This document shows positions 22,850-33,280 of a DNA stretch of 64,000 nucleotides, in pieces; within the stretch, counting starts at the first letter, position 1; each line of letters opens with the position of its first letter. Source of the stretch: Procambarus clarkii (Eukaryota; Arthropoda; Malacostraca; Decapoda; Cambaridae); contig NC_091237.1 in NCBI RefSeq assembly GCF_040958095.1, positions 8,763,079 to 8,827,078 on the forward strand. Reading direction: 5' to 3'. Below the pieces are notes generated by a model that was not told the origin of the DNA, did no database searches, and was given only the letters and a program-made list of their open reading frames with translations. Made by a program: the position numbers and the translations under genes.

Positions 22850-23943
22850 TCAGAAACATTTTTCCTCTCCCTTTGTCCTTTTCTCCCCCTTCCTCTAATG
22901 AGTTTGTTGCTTTGTTCTTGTGTACCAATTCACAGTCTTTTAAGTCCTTATCACAGTGTAGAACAAATTATTGCTTTCTTCATTTCTGTTTACATTTAGA
23001 CGTTTCGTTTCATCGTGGTTTAATTTTAGCTTTTCTCTGTCACCCTTTTAATGAAACTGTCATTCTGCAGTTTCCTGGAATTTATTAGCACTTCCGCCAT
23101 TTGTTTCACTACATAAATGTCACCTTTAAGGGGCAGTTCTTGTCTTTCTCATTGCCTTTCATCCTATAATCACTGACGTTTTCCTTTGTTATGAGGCCTT
23201 CCCAAAAAACTATTATTTTCTCAATGATTTTTTTCCTTTTCTGCTGCTCTTTCTACCTAAGATGATAATTCCTGTTCTATACATCCTAAAATTATTATTG
23301 ACTTACTTCTATCTCCAGTTTTTTTTTACTAATTTATTGTTCGTAATCAGTTCTTTCCTAATTGATTGTCAAATTTGTACTTTTTGTTGGTCACTTCTGG
23401 TATTAACTTTCAAACACACTTTCTTGATCGTTTCTTTCTCTTTCATAATTTGCGCATGTGTTTCTTTTATTTCCTACTATTTGTTCCTTTCCAGTCCTTT
23501 ATTAACCTCCTCTATTTAAGTTGCCAGTGAATTTTCTTTTAGGATATCCTTGCCTAACTCCATGTTAGCCTGTAGGGTTACTTTGAGTTGTTCACCATAT
23601 GAGTCTATTTTCTTCTGAATTTCTTCAAATTCAGTCTTCTTCATTTTCCGTATCTGACTATCTTTCACTAGTTCTTTGAACAGTACCTCCTGTATCCTTA
23701 CTTTATCAGTCAAGTTAGTAATTTCCTTACCATGCTGGAAAATACTTCCTATTAAATTACAAAATGCAAACTTGAGACCTTCATTTTCTTATTCCAATTT
23801 AATTACTTTTTCTTCGTAATCTTTAGCAAATCCTGGATAATCACTAATCTGCTAAGAAAACCTCCTTTCATGATATCTTGTGCAGAAAATCCTTTCAAAT
23901 ATTCATCTGTTGGTGTGTATTCCTCCCCTGTGATGGCGGCCAT
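22850..23943 (-). pseudogene. LINE ORF1 (coiled-coil type), decayed
   Basis: Minus-strand ATG at 23941-23943 opens MAAITGEEYTPTDEYLKGF. After a frame change comes a clear coiled coil at 23713-23516 (VLFKELVKDSQIRKMKKTEF, EEIQKKIDSYGEQ). Farther left, broken frames still show charged, helix-forming sequence (e.g. KGNEKDKNCPLKVTF and HDETKRLNVNRNEES). The order (short head, coiled coil, basic RNA-binding domain) is the usual LINE ORF1 design. Many stops; a fossil. The stretch at 23944-24130 is probably its 5' UTR. Confidence 0.65.
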
Positions 23944-24167
23944 CTTTGTTGTTGAAATACTTCTGTTTTGAAATATCCACTTTATCTATCCTGATTTTTC
24001 CTTCACTTTTACTGATTTTATATATCTTAGTTACTTTTCAAATTCCCTAAAACATCATGTATCCTGGGACACCACTTTCAGCTCTCAACCTGTTCCACAA
24101 TACTTAGGCATTTGGATTTTCTTGGAGCCTGCTACAGTGTGACTCCTGTCTCCTGGTGTGTGTTCAC

Positions 24168-24244
24168 CTAGTTGTGCTTGCGGGGGCTGAGCTCTGCTCT
24201 TTCTGCCCGCCTCTCAACTCTCAATCTAACTAATATTTTTTTTG
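24168..24244 (-). mobile_element. Truncated LINE 3' tail
   Basis: CACCTAGTTGTGCTTGCGGG and the following bases repeat the 3' tail of the LINE family at 2753-3168 in reverse orientation. Only about 75 bp remain before the (CA)n and SINE. Confidence 0.7.
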
Positions 24245-24434
24245 ACACACACACACACACACATGAAGCAGCGCGTAACAGCTATCTAACTCCCAGGTAC
24301 CTATTTATTGCTAGGTAACAGTGGCATCAGGGTGAATGAAACTCTGCCCATTTGTCTCTGCCTGCGCAGGGAATCGAACCCGCGTCACAGGATTACGAGT
24401 CCAGTGCGCTGTCCACTCAGCTACCAGATCCCCG
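24245..24434 (-). mobile_element. tRNA-derived SINE (minus strand)
   Basis: In reverse complement it starts GGGGATCTGGTAGCTGAGTGG (A-box-like TGGTAGCTGAGTGG) and continues to a B box GGGTTCGATTCC. The anticodon loop is CTCGTAA (CGT, Thr-like). The body TTACCTAGCAATAAATAGGT matches the SINE at 13483-13747. The tail is (CA)n at 24245-24262. It lies between two pieces of LINE tail. Confidence 0.8.
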
Positions 24435-24457
24435 TGTATGGCTGTCTGTGTGTGTAC

Positions 24458-25075
24458 TCACCTAGTTGTGCTTGCTTGCGGGGACTGAGCTTCGACTCTT
24501 TGTTACTGCCTCTCAACTGTCAATCAACTGATGTTCAGATTCTTGAGCCTATTGAGCTCAATCAAATCTACATTTGAAACTGTGTATGTAGTCAGGCTCC
24601 ACCACATCATTGAATAATGCATTCCTATGTTAACTACTCTGACACTGAAAAAATTCTTTCTAATGTCTCTGTGGCTCATTTGGGTAATACGTTTCTACCT
24701 GTGTCCCCTTGTCCGTGTTCCATCCATGCTAAAAAAGTTTGTCTTTGTCCATCCTGTCAATTCCCCTGAGAATTTTGTAGGTGCCTATCATATCTCTCCT
24801 TACTTTTATGTCTTCCAGGGACGTGAGGTTTAGCTCCCGTAGCCTTTTCTCGTAGCTCATACCTCTCAGTTCTGGACTAGTCTGGTAACATACCTCTAAA
24901 TCTTCTTTAACTTTGTCTTGTGTTTAACTAGGTATGGACTCCAGGCTGGAGCTACATACTCCAGGATTGGTCTGACATAGCTGGTATACAAGGTCCTGAA
25001 CGATTTCTTACATAAGTTTCTAAACCGCTGTTCTTATGTTGGCCAATTTAGCAGATGCTACTGATGATTGTGAGA
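24458..25075 (-). pseudogene. LINE 3' end (RT C-terminal region), 5'-truncated
   Basis: Minus-strand copy of the LINE family seen at 2753-3168 and 54672-56000. It begins at the CACCTAGTTGTGCTTGC tail and covers the region encoding the post-RT C-terminus. Frames are broken throughout. It ends near 25075, at sequence equivalent to 'YARLANIRTAF' in intact copies, so the RT core is missing. Confidence 0.75.
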
Positions 25076-25974
25076 TTTTTCTCTACGCCTACCTCCCTTA
25101 GGAGGTGGACTACAAGTTTAAAGGCTGCTCACGGCAGTTAAGCATGAGTCCAATAGAAAAAGGAAAAGCGGGAGCAAACCGCCAGGCCTCCACCACCAAG
25201 GGTGAAAACCTGTCCACAATAGGCCGCTGGCTCCACCTAGTTAAACGGGACGTTAAAACTAATAAAGGGTAACCGATGGGTTCTCACAATCAAATATTAA
25301 TATTTGATGTGGCGCTATGAATTGGAATTCGAATTCCCAAGAACAGCCGCCTTATCAAGATCACATCAACATTTAATAATATGCAGAAATATGGTACAAT
25401 AATATGGTTGAAGGGTTGACATCAAAGACCGTTTTCTATAAAATAACAATTTATTAATAACAAGAGACTAACTACTACATTACCGAGTTTACGTTACGTT
25501 AATGTCCATCCAGTGGCACGATAACAAACAGCTAAATAGCAACCCTTGCTGTGAGGCTGCATACTGAACTAACCTGAACACAGGTGTGCCCACTGATGAC
25601 GCAATATTGCAAAACAAAGAAAAATATCACAGACTAAGTTACACCACAGCGAATGGTTACATTATTGTCCATCAAGTGGCATTTGCAACACAGCTATTCA
25701 ACAGCCCCTCGAGAAGTGACAGCAGGCTCCATCTTGCTGACACTTCGGGCTGACAACATGAACTAACTGAACAAATGAAGGATATCCTCTGAAAACAAAG
25801 ACACAAGCATGCAATCAATAGTGTCTCGGTTTCCCTGACAGCTACTATAATCACAAACTTGGGGGTCCTCCCGCCCCCCAGGAGAGACCCACGTAACTAG
25901 GCGGGAGTCCAACAGTGACCCCCCCCCCCCCTATCACAACCCAGTGTGAACACTCTTTGCAACTCCCTACAAGA
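25076..25974. other. Unassigned sequence, host of the BEL insertion
   Basis: No coding signal. Contains a C12 run near 25920 and a sequence ACTTGGGGGTCCTCCCG at about 25858 that could be a primer-binding site of an older LTR element. I could not pair any LTR ends. Contiguous before insertion with 34408 onward, as shown by the shared AGTTG duplication. Confidence 0.35.
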
Positions 25975-25979
25975 AGTTG

Positions 25980-27092
25980 TGTCGGGAAACCGACACACAC
26001 ACAACCACACACACACAAATAACAGTCTCCCCTAGTCTGTACTCCCTTCAGGATGGAAAATGGGAGACTCCGTGACGTCATCGACTCCGTGACGTCATGG
26101 AAGTCATTGTATATTTACATTATCAAACATTTTAAATAGACTAGTTTAGTCTCTAGAGTTAACAAAAAAGTAATCAATAAGACTGAATATAATTATTTAC
26201 ACAGTATTGTAGCTAGGTTCCCTTGTTAATGTAAAATTACTTTGAGAGAGGAACCAGCATAAGGGCGTTGGCCCGAGTGGGGAGGAAGGCGTCCACATCT
26301 CAACAACAACAACCAGGGATCAGCCTACCACGCTGTCTTGGTTAACTGGTGTAAACAGCTAGACACCCTATTTACGTGTCAACACCAGCTACACAGCCTA
26401 ACAACATCACAACAACGACTGTATCCGTCTACCAAGTATTGTATATTATTCTAGTGCACTGTTTAATATTAATAGTAGATGGTTAGGTCGTAGGAGATCC
26501 CCAAATACAACGTATGTGTACTCCATTACAACCCTCACAGTTCATGTCATACCTGTAATTGATATGTTTAGGGAACTTTGATTAATTCCTTGCATCCCAT
26601 ACAGGTAAATTGTGAGAGGAGCTTCAAGAAGTAGAGCAGACAGTTGGCTCATACACATTAACTATTGCTTGCCAGGCATTGTTCTCCCCCAAGCCGCCAT
26701 TACGTGGCACCAGGAGGCACCGGGCCACACCCAATCTGAGGCTACACCTACACGCCTTACCAGGCCCATTCTACTGGCATAGCTAAGCCATTTATGCTTT
26801 TAGTAGTAGTAGTCATAATTAATTATTATATTAGTAGTTTAGACCACCGTATGTGGTATGCTGAAATAACAGATTAAAAGGTAAACAATTGGTAGTTTAA
26901 GAAGGAGCCATAACAAAGTGGTTTAGGCTACCAATTGTCCCTCCCAATAGTGTGTAAGAAGATTTCAGGCAGTTTACCAGTATATACAGTCCACTTAATT
27001 AATTCTTACTTACTAAGAAAATAAATAAGACAACTTTATTTTATTAAAGTCAATTTGAAAAAGAGAGATTAGCTGCCTGGAATTTCCCCACA
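25980..27092 (+). repeat. BEL/Pao 5' LTR
   Basis: Begins TGTCGGGAAACCGACA, itself a small inverted repeat, and ends CCCCACA. Contains two perfect TGACGTCA palindromes at 26073-26080 and 26090-26097, just downstream of a (CA)n stretch. These resemble CREB/ATF-type sites. A 794-base leader follows before gag. Confidence 0.95.
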
Positions 27093-27886
27093 TTATTTTG
27101 GTCCTACGGAACCGGATTATATTTAGTTCTTTGAACTAGATATTATATACATATAGTGCAATATTACCTACACACATTATAGCAGGAAGACACTGCTATA
27201 TTTTTTGCATATTTTCTAACCTAACTTTTCAATCTCATAGCAAACAGAACTTACAACAAGCACTATTATTGTTCTGGCAGTACCAAAGGAACAATTGTGC
27301 TTTTTTCATTTCATTACAAGAGGTTGATAAGAGGCTGCTTTACTTATAAGTTACTTATATATGTTTTTTTGTAATTATTGCATTATTATTGCCATTACTG
27401 TAACATTTACTGCATGCCACATCATTTACTACTAATTCTTGCACAAGGGTAGAACATTTTAGGCTGGTGTTGTACAGCAACCTAGTCTAATTTATTGTGC
27501 TAACCTGGTGTAAGGGTAAGAATTTTACACTTGTCTAGAGTTGAACACATATTACAACCTAGCAAGTACATATTTTTATGCAGTATTTAAGACAACCCGA
27601 GTTGTGTTGTCAATATGATATCAATATAACATTAGTATAATTTAACTATAATCATTTCACCTTTGAGTGTTAACCTGTGTCTCTGTACCAACCAAGAGTG
27701 ATAATGATGGGCTAACTTGCGGATACCAGCATTGATACAGGTCTACCACTCAAATTATAGTGTGTATGATTATACAGTGTATATTTAAATGAAAAGTAGC
27801 TCTAGTTCGGAAACTAGTGGCTTTACTAATACAAGTGCCATAAATAGTCCTGACACTAGTCTATACGACTAACAAGTACTTCCAAG
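27093..27886 (+). other. BEL leader with candidate primer-binding site
   Basis: Seven bases after the LTR end lies TGGTCCTACGGAACCGGA (27099-27116), starting with the TGG expected of a tRNA primer-binding site; the tRNA is not identified. The rest is AT-rich untranslated leader with short upstream ATGs. Confidence 0.6.
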
Positions 27887-28798
27887 ATGTCTACTGTCAA
27901 AAATGTCCAAATAACCCTCACAGGATTGAGGGATCATTTATCACGGCAGATTAGCACATGTGAAGACATGAGTAAACAAACTCCAGTTAACTATGTAGCA
28001 TTGGAAAATTATCTTAAGCTTACACGGAACAAATATGACCGTGTGTTGCAACAAATGGAAGAATATCAAGTTTTACTTCAGAATACCAGTGTTGGTGGAG
28101 AAACATTACAAGATGTTATACAAGAACATTCCGATTATGAAGATGCAATGTTTAAAGAATTGCAACACTTTGATGATATCATACATGCCCATAAAGCCAA
28201 TATAAATATTGTAACCACAACTTCCCAGAACCAGACAGCACCAGAAGTCAAATTGCCATCACTTAGTTTACCAACTTTTTCTGGAACAGAAGACGAGAGT
28301 TGGGACGGTTTCTGGAGCAAATTTGTCGATTCTGTGGATTCTAATGCTAATGTGCCAAAAACAACAAAGTTTACATACTTACAGAGTGTCTTGAAGGATG
28401 AAGCGTATCAGGTAGTCTGTAATCTAAATCACACAGATGATGATTATGACAATGCAGTACAACTCCTGAAAGATAATTACGCTAAACCTGAAAGGACTAT
28501 CAGAATTCTAACACAGAGACTGTTAGACATTAAACCTCCAGATAATACTGCAGTCTCCCTCGAAGCCTTCAGATTGGAGCTTGAGTCCATGCTCAAGGCA
28601 CTTAAAAATAAAGTGAACCTGGATGAGTCAGACTGGATAATACAAGTCCATATGACACGGAAATTACCCAGGGACATACTGGATAAGTTGTTTGTATTCG
28701 TAGGTAAGTCATCCTTGACTGTAAATGAGATTACAAAGGGTTTACAAACCATCATAGAACGAGAAAGAGTTAATCCAGAAGAAAAAAACGACATCTAA
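27887..28798 (+). CDS. gag: BEL/Pao Gag (DUF1759-type)
   Basis: ATG at 27887 (AAGATGTC), 303 codons. The N-terminal half is helical with a coiled coil (residues about 45-110). LPTFSGTEDESWDGFWSKF (residues about 128-150) is the hallmark start of the BEL Gag domain, followed by YLQSVLKDEAY, DNYAKPERTI and LRDIL-like helices. It would normally continue into the CCHC/protease region as one polyprotein. Here the frame ends at TAA (28796-28798), because the A-run at 28782-28788 is one base off the frame used at 28953. An indel or a sequencing error in the homopolymer is the simplest reason. Confidence 0.93.
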   Translation: MSTVKNVQITLTGLRDHLSRQISTCEDMSKQTPVNYVALENYLKLTRNKYDRVLQQMEEYQVLLQNTSVGGETLQDVIQEHSDYEDAMFKELQHFDDIIHAHKANINIVTTTSQNQTAPEVKLPSLSLPTFSGTEDESWDGFWSKFVDSVDSNANVPKTTKFTYLQSVLKDEAYQVVCNLNHTDDDYDNAVQLLKDNYAKPERTIRILTQRLLDIKPPDNTAVSLEAFRLELESMLKALKNKVNLDESDWIIQVHMTRKLPRDILDKLFVFVGKSSLTVNEITKGLQTIIERERVNPEEKNDI

Positions 28799-29840
28799 AC
28801 CTACGTCTGCTACTAATAGTAAACAACAGAGTACAAACAGTACTCCAAACAAAGCTAAAACATCTTCCCCCTCCACAAAGTGGAATCAGGGCAGTGTAGG
28901 AACATATGCAGTTGGTCCCTCTAAACCTACAGTTAACGCGTCACCCAAGACGGTGACTCCTCAAGATACTGTTAATGTCTGGAGACCATGTGTGTTTTGT
29001 GAGCAATCACATTCCATGTACAATTGCAGACGCTACCCTGATCGTGCAACACGCATAAAACGACTCAAGGAGTTACATAGATGTAGCAAGTGTATAAGGG
29101 AACATCATCCCGACAATTGCACAACAGCAATGCGCATCTGCACTAAGTGCCATAAGGGTCAACACCATACTGCACTTTGTGGGGACACAAGTATAAAGTC
29201 TCCCAAACCACAGGAGGAGGAAGGAGCTACAGCATCAGTAAAGCTTTGTACTGTGTTACCTGACATAAGTGTCTTCACAACCAGGTCTAACCATAAATCA
29301 GCTCTACCTACTGCCCGATTGATCATTAGAAATGGAAAGAATAAAGCCACCGTACGTGGATTATTTGATCAAGGGTTCCAACTGACCTTTATATCCAAGG
29401 AGTTGGTAGATAAACTGAAACTTACACCTGTAGAGGAGACACGGATAAACATAGCAGGATTCCTGACTAACTCAGGAGCCCGAACTTACAGGGTAGTACG
29501 ACCCATAGTAAGATTAGGAGGTTATGTACGAAAAGTACCAGCACTGGTAGTAGATAGATTCCCAACAGACCTGTATATAGAAGGTCTAGGAACAACAGCC
29601 AAATTCCTGGAAGAAAAGGGAATTCCTTTGGCTGATAACATTACATCGGACAACCTTTCCGATATTGGAATCCTTATGGGATCAGATATCTACCATAAGT
29701 TTATCATAGGAAAGGAAGATTACCACGGTATGAACGTGTTACCATCTGCAGGTGGCTATTTACTAACAGGCCTAGTATTACGGCTAAAACAACCCGCACC
29801 TGTGGATCACCAACATGCCGACACAGTAATGGTTGCATGA
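28790..29840 (+). CDS. pol: BEL/Pao zinc fingers and protease (DUF1758-type), ends at in-frame TGA
   Basis: The open frame continues from the A-run to a TGA at 29838-29840, without its own convincing ATG (GTG at 28953). Early Cys/His clusters CVFCEQSHSMYNC, CSKCIREHHPDNC and CTKCHKGQHHTALC form zinc-knuckle-like fingers. The protease domain starts TARLIIRN and has active-site loop GLFDQGFQLTFIS, where families usually have D-S/T-G, so activity is doubtful. ILMGSDIYHKFI is the second-half motif. The TGA is followed by more pol in the same frame. Confidence 0.9.
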
Positions 29841-30587
29841 CTAGGAGAACAGTCTCCACTGCAACTCAGAGACATTTCCGAGGATGAGCTTGATCCCCCA
29901 GTATATAAGTTATGGGACCTGGCAACTCTCGGCATTGTCCCTGAACAACCTAGTCCAGATGATGACTGGACTTATAAACAATACCTAGACTCAGTTATCT
30001 ACAGAGATAATCAGTACTGGGTCAGGTTACCATGGAAGCTGAATCACCCTCAGTTACCCATCAACTACTTCATGGCACAAAATCAATTAAGATCACAGGT
30101 GTTACGTTTACAAAGACAACCTGAGAACTTGAAGTTGTACCATGAAATAATACAGAAGCAGCTCGATGACAAATTTATCGAAGTTGTAACAAATGATAAC
30201 CCAAAGGAAGGACATTATCTGCCACACCACCATGTTCAGAAGAATTCTGCTACTACCCCACTATGGATAGTATTTAATTGCAGTGCTAAGATGGGGCAGA
30301 ATAGTGTTTCGTTAAATGATTGCCTTCAAACTGGCCCAAGTCTAACACAAAGGCTTTATGACGTGCTGTTAAAGTTTCGTATAGGGACTTATGCATATAC
30401 GGCCGACATTAGCAAGGCATTCCTTAGGGTAGGTCTTCAAGAAGAAGACCGGAACTACACAAAGTTCCTATGGATTAAGGATCCTAATGATCCAAACAGT
30501 GAAATAATCACTTATCGGTTTGCGTCTGTTTTGTTCGGAGCCACAAGCTCACCATTTCTGCTTCAAGCTCCTTGGATACGCACTTGA
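29841..30587 (+). CDS. pol: BEL/Pao reverse transcriptase, N-terminal part
   Basis: Same frame as the preceding protease segment, downstream of the TGA. It includes WVRLPWK, FIEVV, GHYLPHHHV, PLWIVFNCSAKMGQNSVSLND, YTADISKAFLRVGL (first catalytic Asp, in 'TADISKAF') and FASVLFGATSSPFLLQA. The frame is lost right after FLLQA by a one-base shift near 30572 and ends at 30587. The remainder of RT is in the next frame. Confidence 0.92.
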   Translation, partial: LGEQSPLQLRDISEDELDPPVYKLWDLATLGIVPEQPSPDDDWTYKQYLDSVIYRDNQYWVRLPWKLNHPQLPINYFMAQNQLRSQVLRLQRQPENLKLYHEIIQKQLDDKFIEVVTNDNPKEGHYLPHHHVQKNSATTPLWIVFNCSAKMGQNSVSLNDCLQTGPSLTQRLYDVLLKFRIGTYAYTADISKAFLRVGLQEEDRNYTKFLWIKDPNDPNSEIITYRFASVLFGATSSPFLLQAPWIRT

Positions 30588-33226
30588 AGAAGTCCAATAG
30601 CCCGAACAAGACAGAAATTAGCGAAAACCTGTATGTGGATAACTTTCAAGGAACAGCCAACAGTGAAAGTAAGTTGTTGGACATATACCATGAGGCCAAT
30701 CAAGAATTAATGGGAGCCAATATGCCTCTCCAGTCTTGGGTCTCTAACAATGACAAATTAAAACAACTGATCACAACTGAATTTCCCGACTACCAAGTAC
30801 CCGAGATGACAAAGGTTCTAGGTGTCCAATGGAACACGACAACCGATCAGTTGACAATCAAGTCAGTGGAGACAGATACCACTAACTTAACAATGAGAAA
30901 ATTGCTATCACAAGTCAGCAAACCCTTCGACCCATTAGGCTTATTAAGTCCAATACTAATTAATGGGAAGATGATAATACAGGAATGTTGGCAACAAAAG
31001 ATAGGCTGGGATGATCTTCTAACACCTGCCCTACAGGAAAAATGGCAAGGGTTAGTGAAAGATTTAAGTATCCTAGAGTCTGTCAAGTTTCCTAGGAACA
31101 CAGTAGTAAATGAAAAGGAACCAATTAAGCTGCATGTATTTTGTGATGCCTCAGGAAAGGCTTATGGTACAGTAGCTTACCTGGTCTCAAATGGGCAAGC
31201 CAGTTTGCTCACATCAAAGGCCAGAGTGGCACCTTTAAAGAAAAGATCACTGCCACAACTGGAATTAACAGCCCTACTGCAAGGTGTAAGATTGGCTCAT
31301 TATCTGATCAAGGCCTTAAGCCACATCCACTTTAAAGAAACAGTAGTATGGTCAGATAATGAGGCAGTGCTACAGTGGGTAAAAAACAATAACAGTAAGA
31401 ATCCTTACGTGAGTAACCGCGTTAAGGAAATACGAGAGTTGTCAGCAGGGTATAAACTAAGATATGTACCTACTAATGAGAATCCAGCTGACTATCTCTC
31501 CCGAGGCCTGACTTTACGGCAATTAACAAAGGCTGAGATGTGGTTCAATGGACCTCAGTGGCTAATCAGCGACCAGTGGCCTGAACAAAAGCCACAAGTC
31601 ATTGTGACCAATGTCACTGTTCCCACTGAGAACCCGGAACTACCTCGGACTTTGGTAATTGATCCTGCTCGGTACTCTGAACTGAACAAACTTGTAGGTG
31701 TCACCCAAGTAGTGTTTGATTTTCTAAAGAAAATAGGAATCAAGCATAAATTCCCTAGTGCCTTAAGGTACTGGGTTAAAAGAGCTCAGACCGACACATT
31801 CGGGACAGAAATTGACAATGTTCCTAAGAAGCTACAACATGATCTGGGTCTCTGGTTAGACACTGACAATTATAACTTGATAAGATGCGGAGGACGCTTA
31901 CAACATGCTGACATAGATCTGGAAGCAAAAAATCCAATATTGCTCCCTCGTCACCACATAGTAAGCAAACTAATTGTGTTACATATACACAAATACTGCA
32001 CTCTGCATGGTGGGGTATTAGATACTCTCACAGAATTAAGACAACAGTACTGGCTACCCCAAGGTAGACAGACAGTAAAATCCATAATCAAATCCTGTGT
32101 TGTATGCCGGAGATACGATGCCAGAGTGTGTCCATATCCTGGCCCTCCTCCACTTCCGAAGGAACGAGTCGTACATATTCATCCTTTTGAGACAACAGGA
32201 GTAGATTTCACAGGAGCACTAACACTGACAGGCACTAAAGACAAGAAACCAGTAAAGGCCTATATCTGTCTTTTTACTTGTGCCACAACAAGGGCAGTCC
32301 ATCTAGAAGTGACTCCCGATATGAGTGCCGAAGCATTCTTACAGGCTTTCCGCAGGTTTGCTTCACGTAGATCTTGTCCCAAGTTAATGATTTCAGACAA
32401 TGGGTCCAACTTGGTGGCAGGAGAAGCATGCCTGAGGAAAATCTGGACACACCCAAAGGTACGCACAGCCCTAACTCAACGGCAGTGCTATTGGAAATTC
32501 ATACCTCCCAGAGCACCATGGCATGAAGGCTTCTATGAACAGATGGTTGGTACGGTGAAACGGTCTTTACGGAAAACCCTACACCGCCAAAACATTGACC
32601 TTCAGGAGCTTCAAACAGTAATCATAGAAATAGAAGCACGAGTTAACAACCGACCACTTACCTACCTCTCTGATGATGCTTTGCAGCGTGAACCATTAAG
32701 TCCAGCTCATCTGATGTATGGGAGACCTCTCAAAACACTTGTGTCCCTTACGGATGAGGAACCAGAGGATCCTTCATATGTCAAAGAGAGTGATTTGGTT
32801 CAACGTTTCAAACATCTTTCAGGGGTGATAAGTCGGTGGAATGACGTATGGACTCGTGAATACCTAACAGCTCTGAGGGAGTATCATTACGGGGCAAACA
32901 ATCCCTATAACAGAATTAACTTGAACCCTGGTGACATAGTTCTGGTGGATAGTGATGGACCACGCTCGGAGTGGCCTATAGGAGAAATAGTCTCTGTTCA
33001 TCCAGACAGCCAGGGCATCTTGAGAATAGTGAAAGTAAAATGCAAAGGCAACACTACTCTCAAAACTTTAGAGAAATTAGTACCTTTAGAACTGGCCAGG
33101 AAAGAAGACGTACAACGACTTCCAGCACCCGATACGCCAGTACGGGACATACGTCCCCAACGGACTGCTGCACAACAATGTAAACTCAAATTAAAGCAGC
33201 ACTATAATTCTGAGGGAGAAGAATAA
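30572..33226 (+). CDS. pol: BEL/Pao Pol: RT C-terminus, RNase H, integrase
   Basis: 884 codons, continuing RT in a new frame. NLYVDNFQGT (residues about 19-28) is the RT YxDD box in the YVDN form usual for BEL. The A17-type region follows, then RNase H (FCDASGKAYG about 190, LPQLELTALL, WSDNEAVLQW, NPADYLSRG). The integrase H2C2 finger (HKYCTLHGG ... SCVVCRR) is at about 470-510. The DDE triad is D in TTGVDFTG (about 545), D in ISDNGSN (about 606) and E in HEGFYEQMV (about 655). A DUF5641-like C-terminus (NPGDIVLVDSDGPRSEWPIG) closes it. All catalytic residues are present. It ends 54 bases before the 3' LTR. Confidence 0.95.
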   Translation: MDTHLKKSNSPNKTEISENLYVDNFQGTANSESKLLDIYHEANQELMGANMPLQSWVSNNDKLKQLITTEFPDYQVPEMTKVLGVQWNTTTDQLTIKSVETDTTNLTMRKLLSQVSKPFDPLGLLSPILINGKMIIQECWQQKIGWDDLLTPALQEKWQGLVKDLSILESVKFPRNTVVNEKEPIKLHVFCDASGKAYGTVAYLVSNGQASLLTSKARVAPLKKRSLPQLELTALLQGVRLAHYLIKALSHIHFKETVVWSDNEAVLQWVKNNNSKNPYVSNRVKEIRELSAGYKLRYVPTNENPADYLSRGLTLRQLTKAEMWFNGPQWLISDQWPEQKPQVIVTNVTVPTENPELPRTLVIDPARYSELNKLVGVTQVVFDFLKKIGIKHKFPSALRYWVKRAQTDTFGTEIDNVPKKLQHDLGLWLDTDNYNLIRCGGRLQHADIDLEAKNPILLPRHHIVSKLIVLHIHKYCTLHGGVLDTLTELRQQYWLPQGRQTVKSIIKSCVVCRRYDARVCPYPGPPPLPKERVVHIHPFETTGVDFTGALTLTGTKDKKPVKAYICLFTCATTRAVHLEVTPDMSAEAFLQAFRRFASRRSCPKLMISDNGSNLVAGEACLRKIWTHPKVRTALTQRQCYWKFIPPRAPWHEGFYEQMVGTVKRSLRKTLHRQNIDLQELQTVIIEIEARVNNRPLTYLSDDALQREPLSPAHLMYGRPLKTLVSLTDEEPEDPSYVKESDLVQRFKHLSGVISRWNDVWTREYLTALREYHYGANNPYNRINLNPGDIVLVDSDGPRSEWPIGEIVSVHPDSQGILRIVKVKCKGNTTLKTLEKLVPLELARKEDVQRLPAPDTPVRDIRPQRTAAQQCKLKLKQHYNSEGEE

Positions 33227-33280
33227 AGTGATCGCAGTCCTTACCGGGACTTCGACCCGTGTTCTGCCCCCTGGGAATTA

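Noticed and set aside
28782-28788. Programmed -1 frameshift in the BEL element
   Set aside because: The slippery heptamer is in frame, but the pol frame is +1, so a -1 shift would not reach it; an extra A is simpler.
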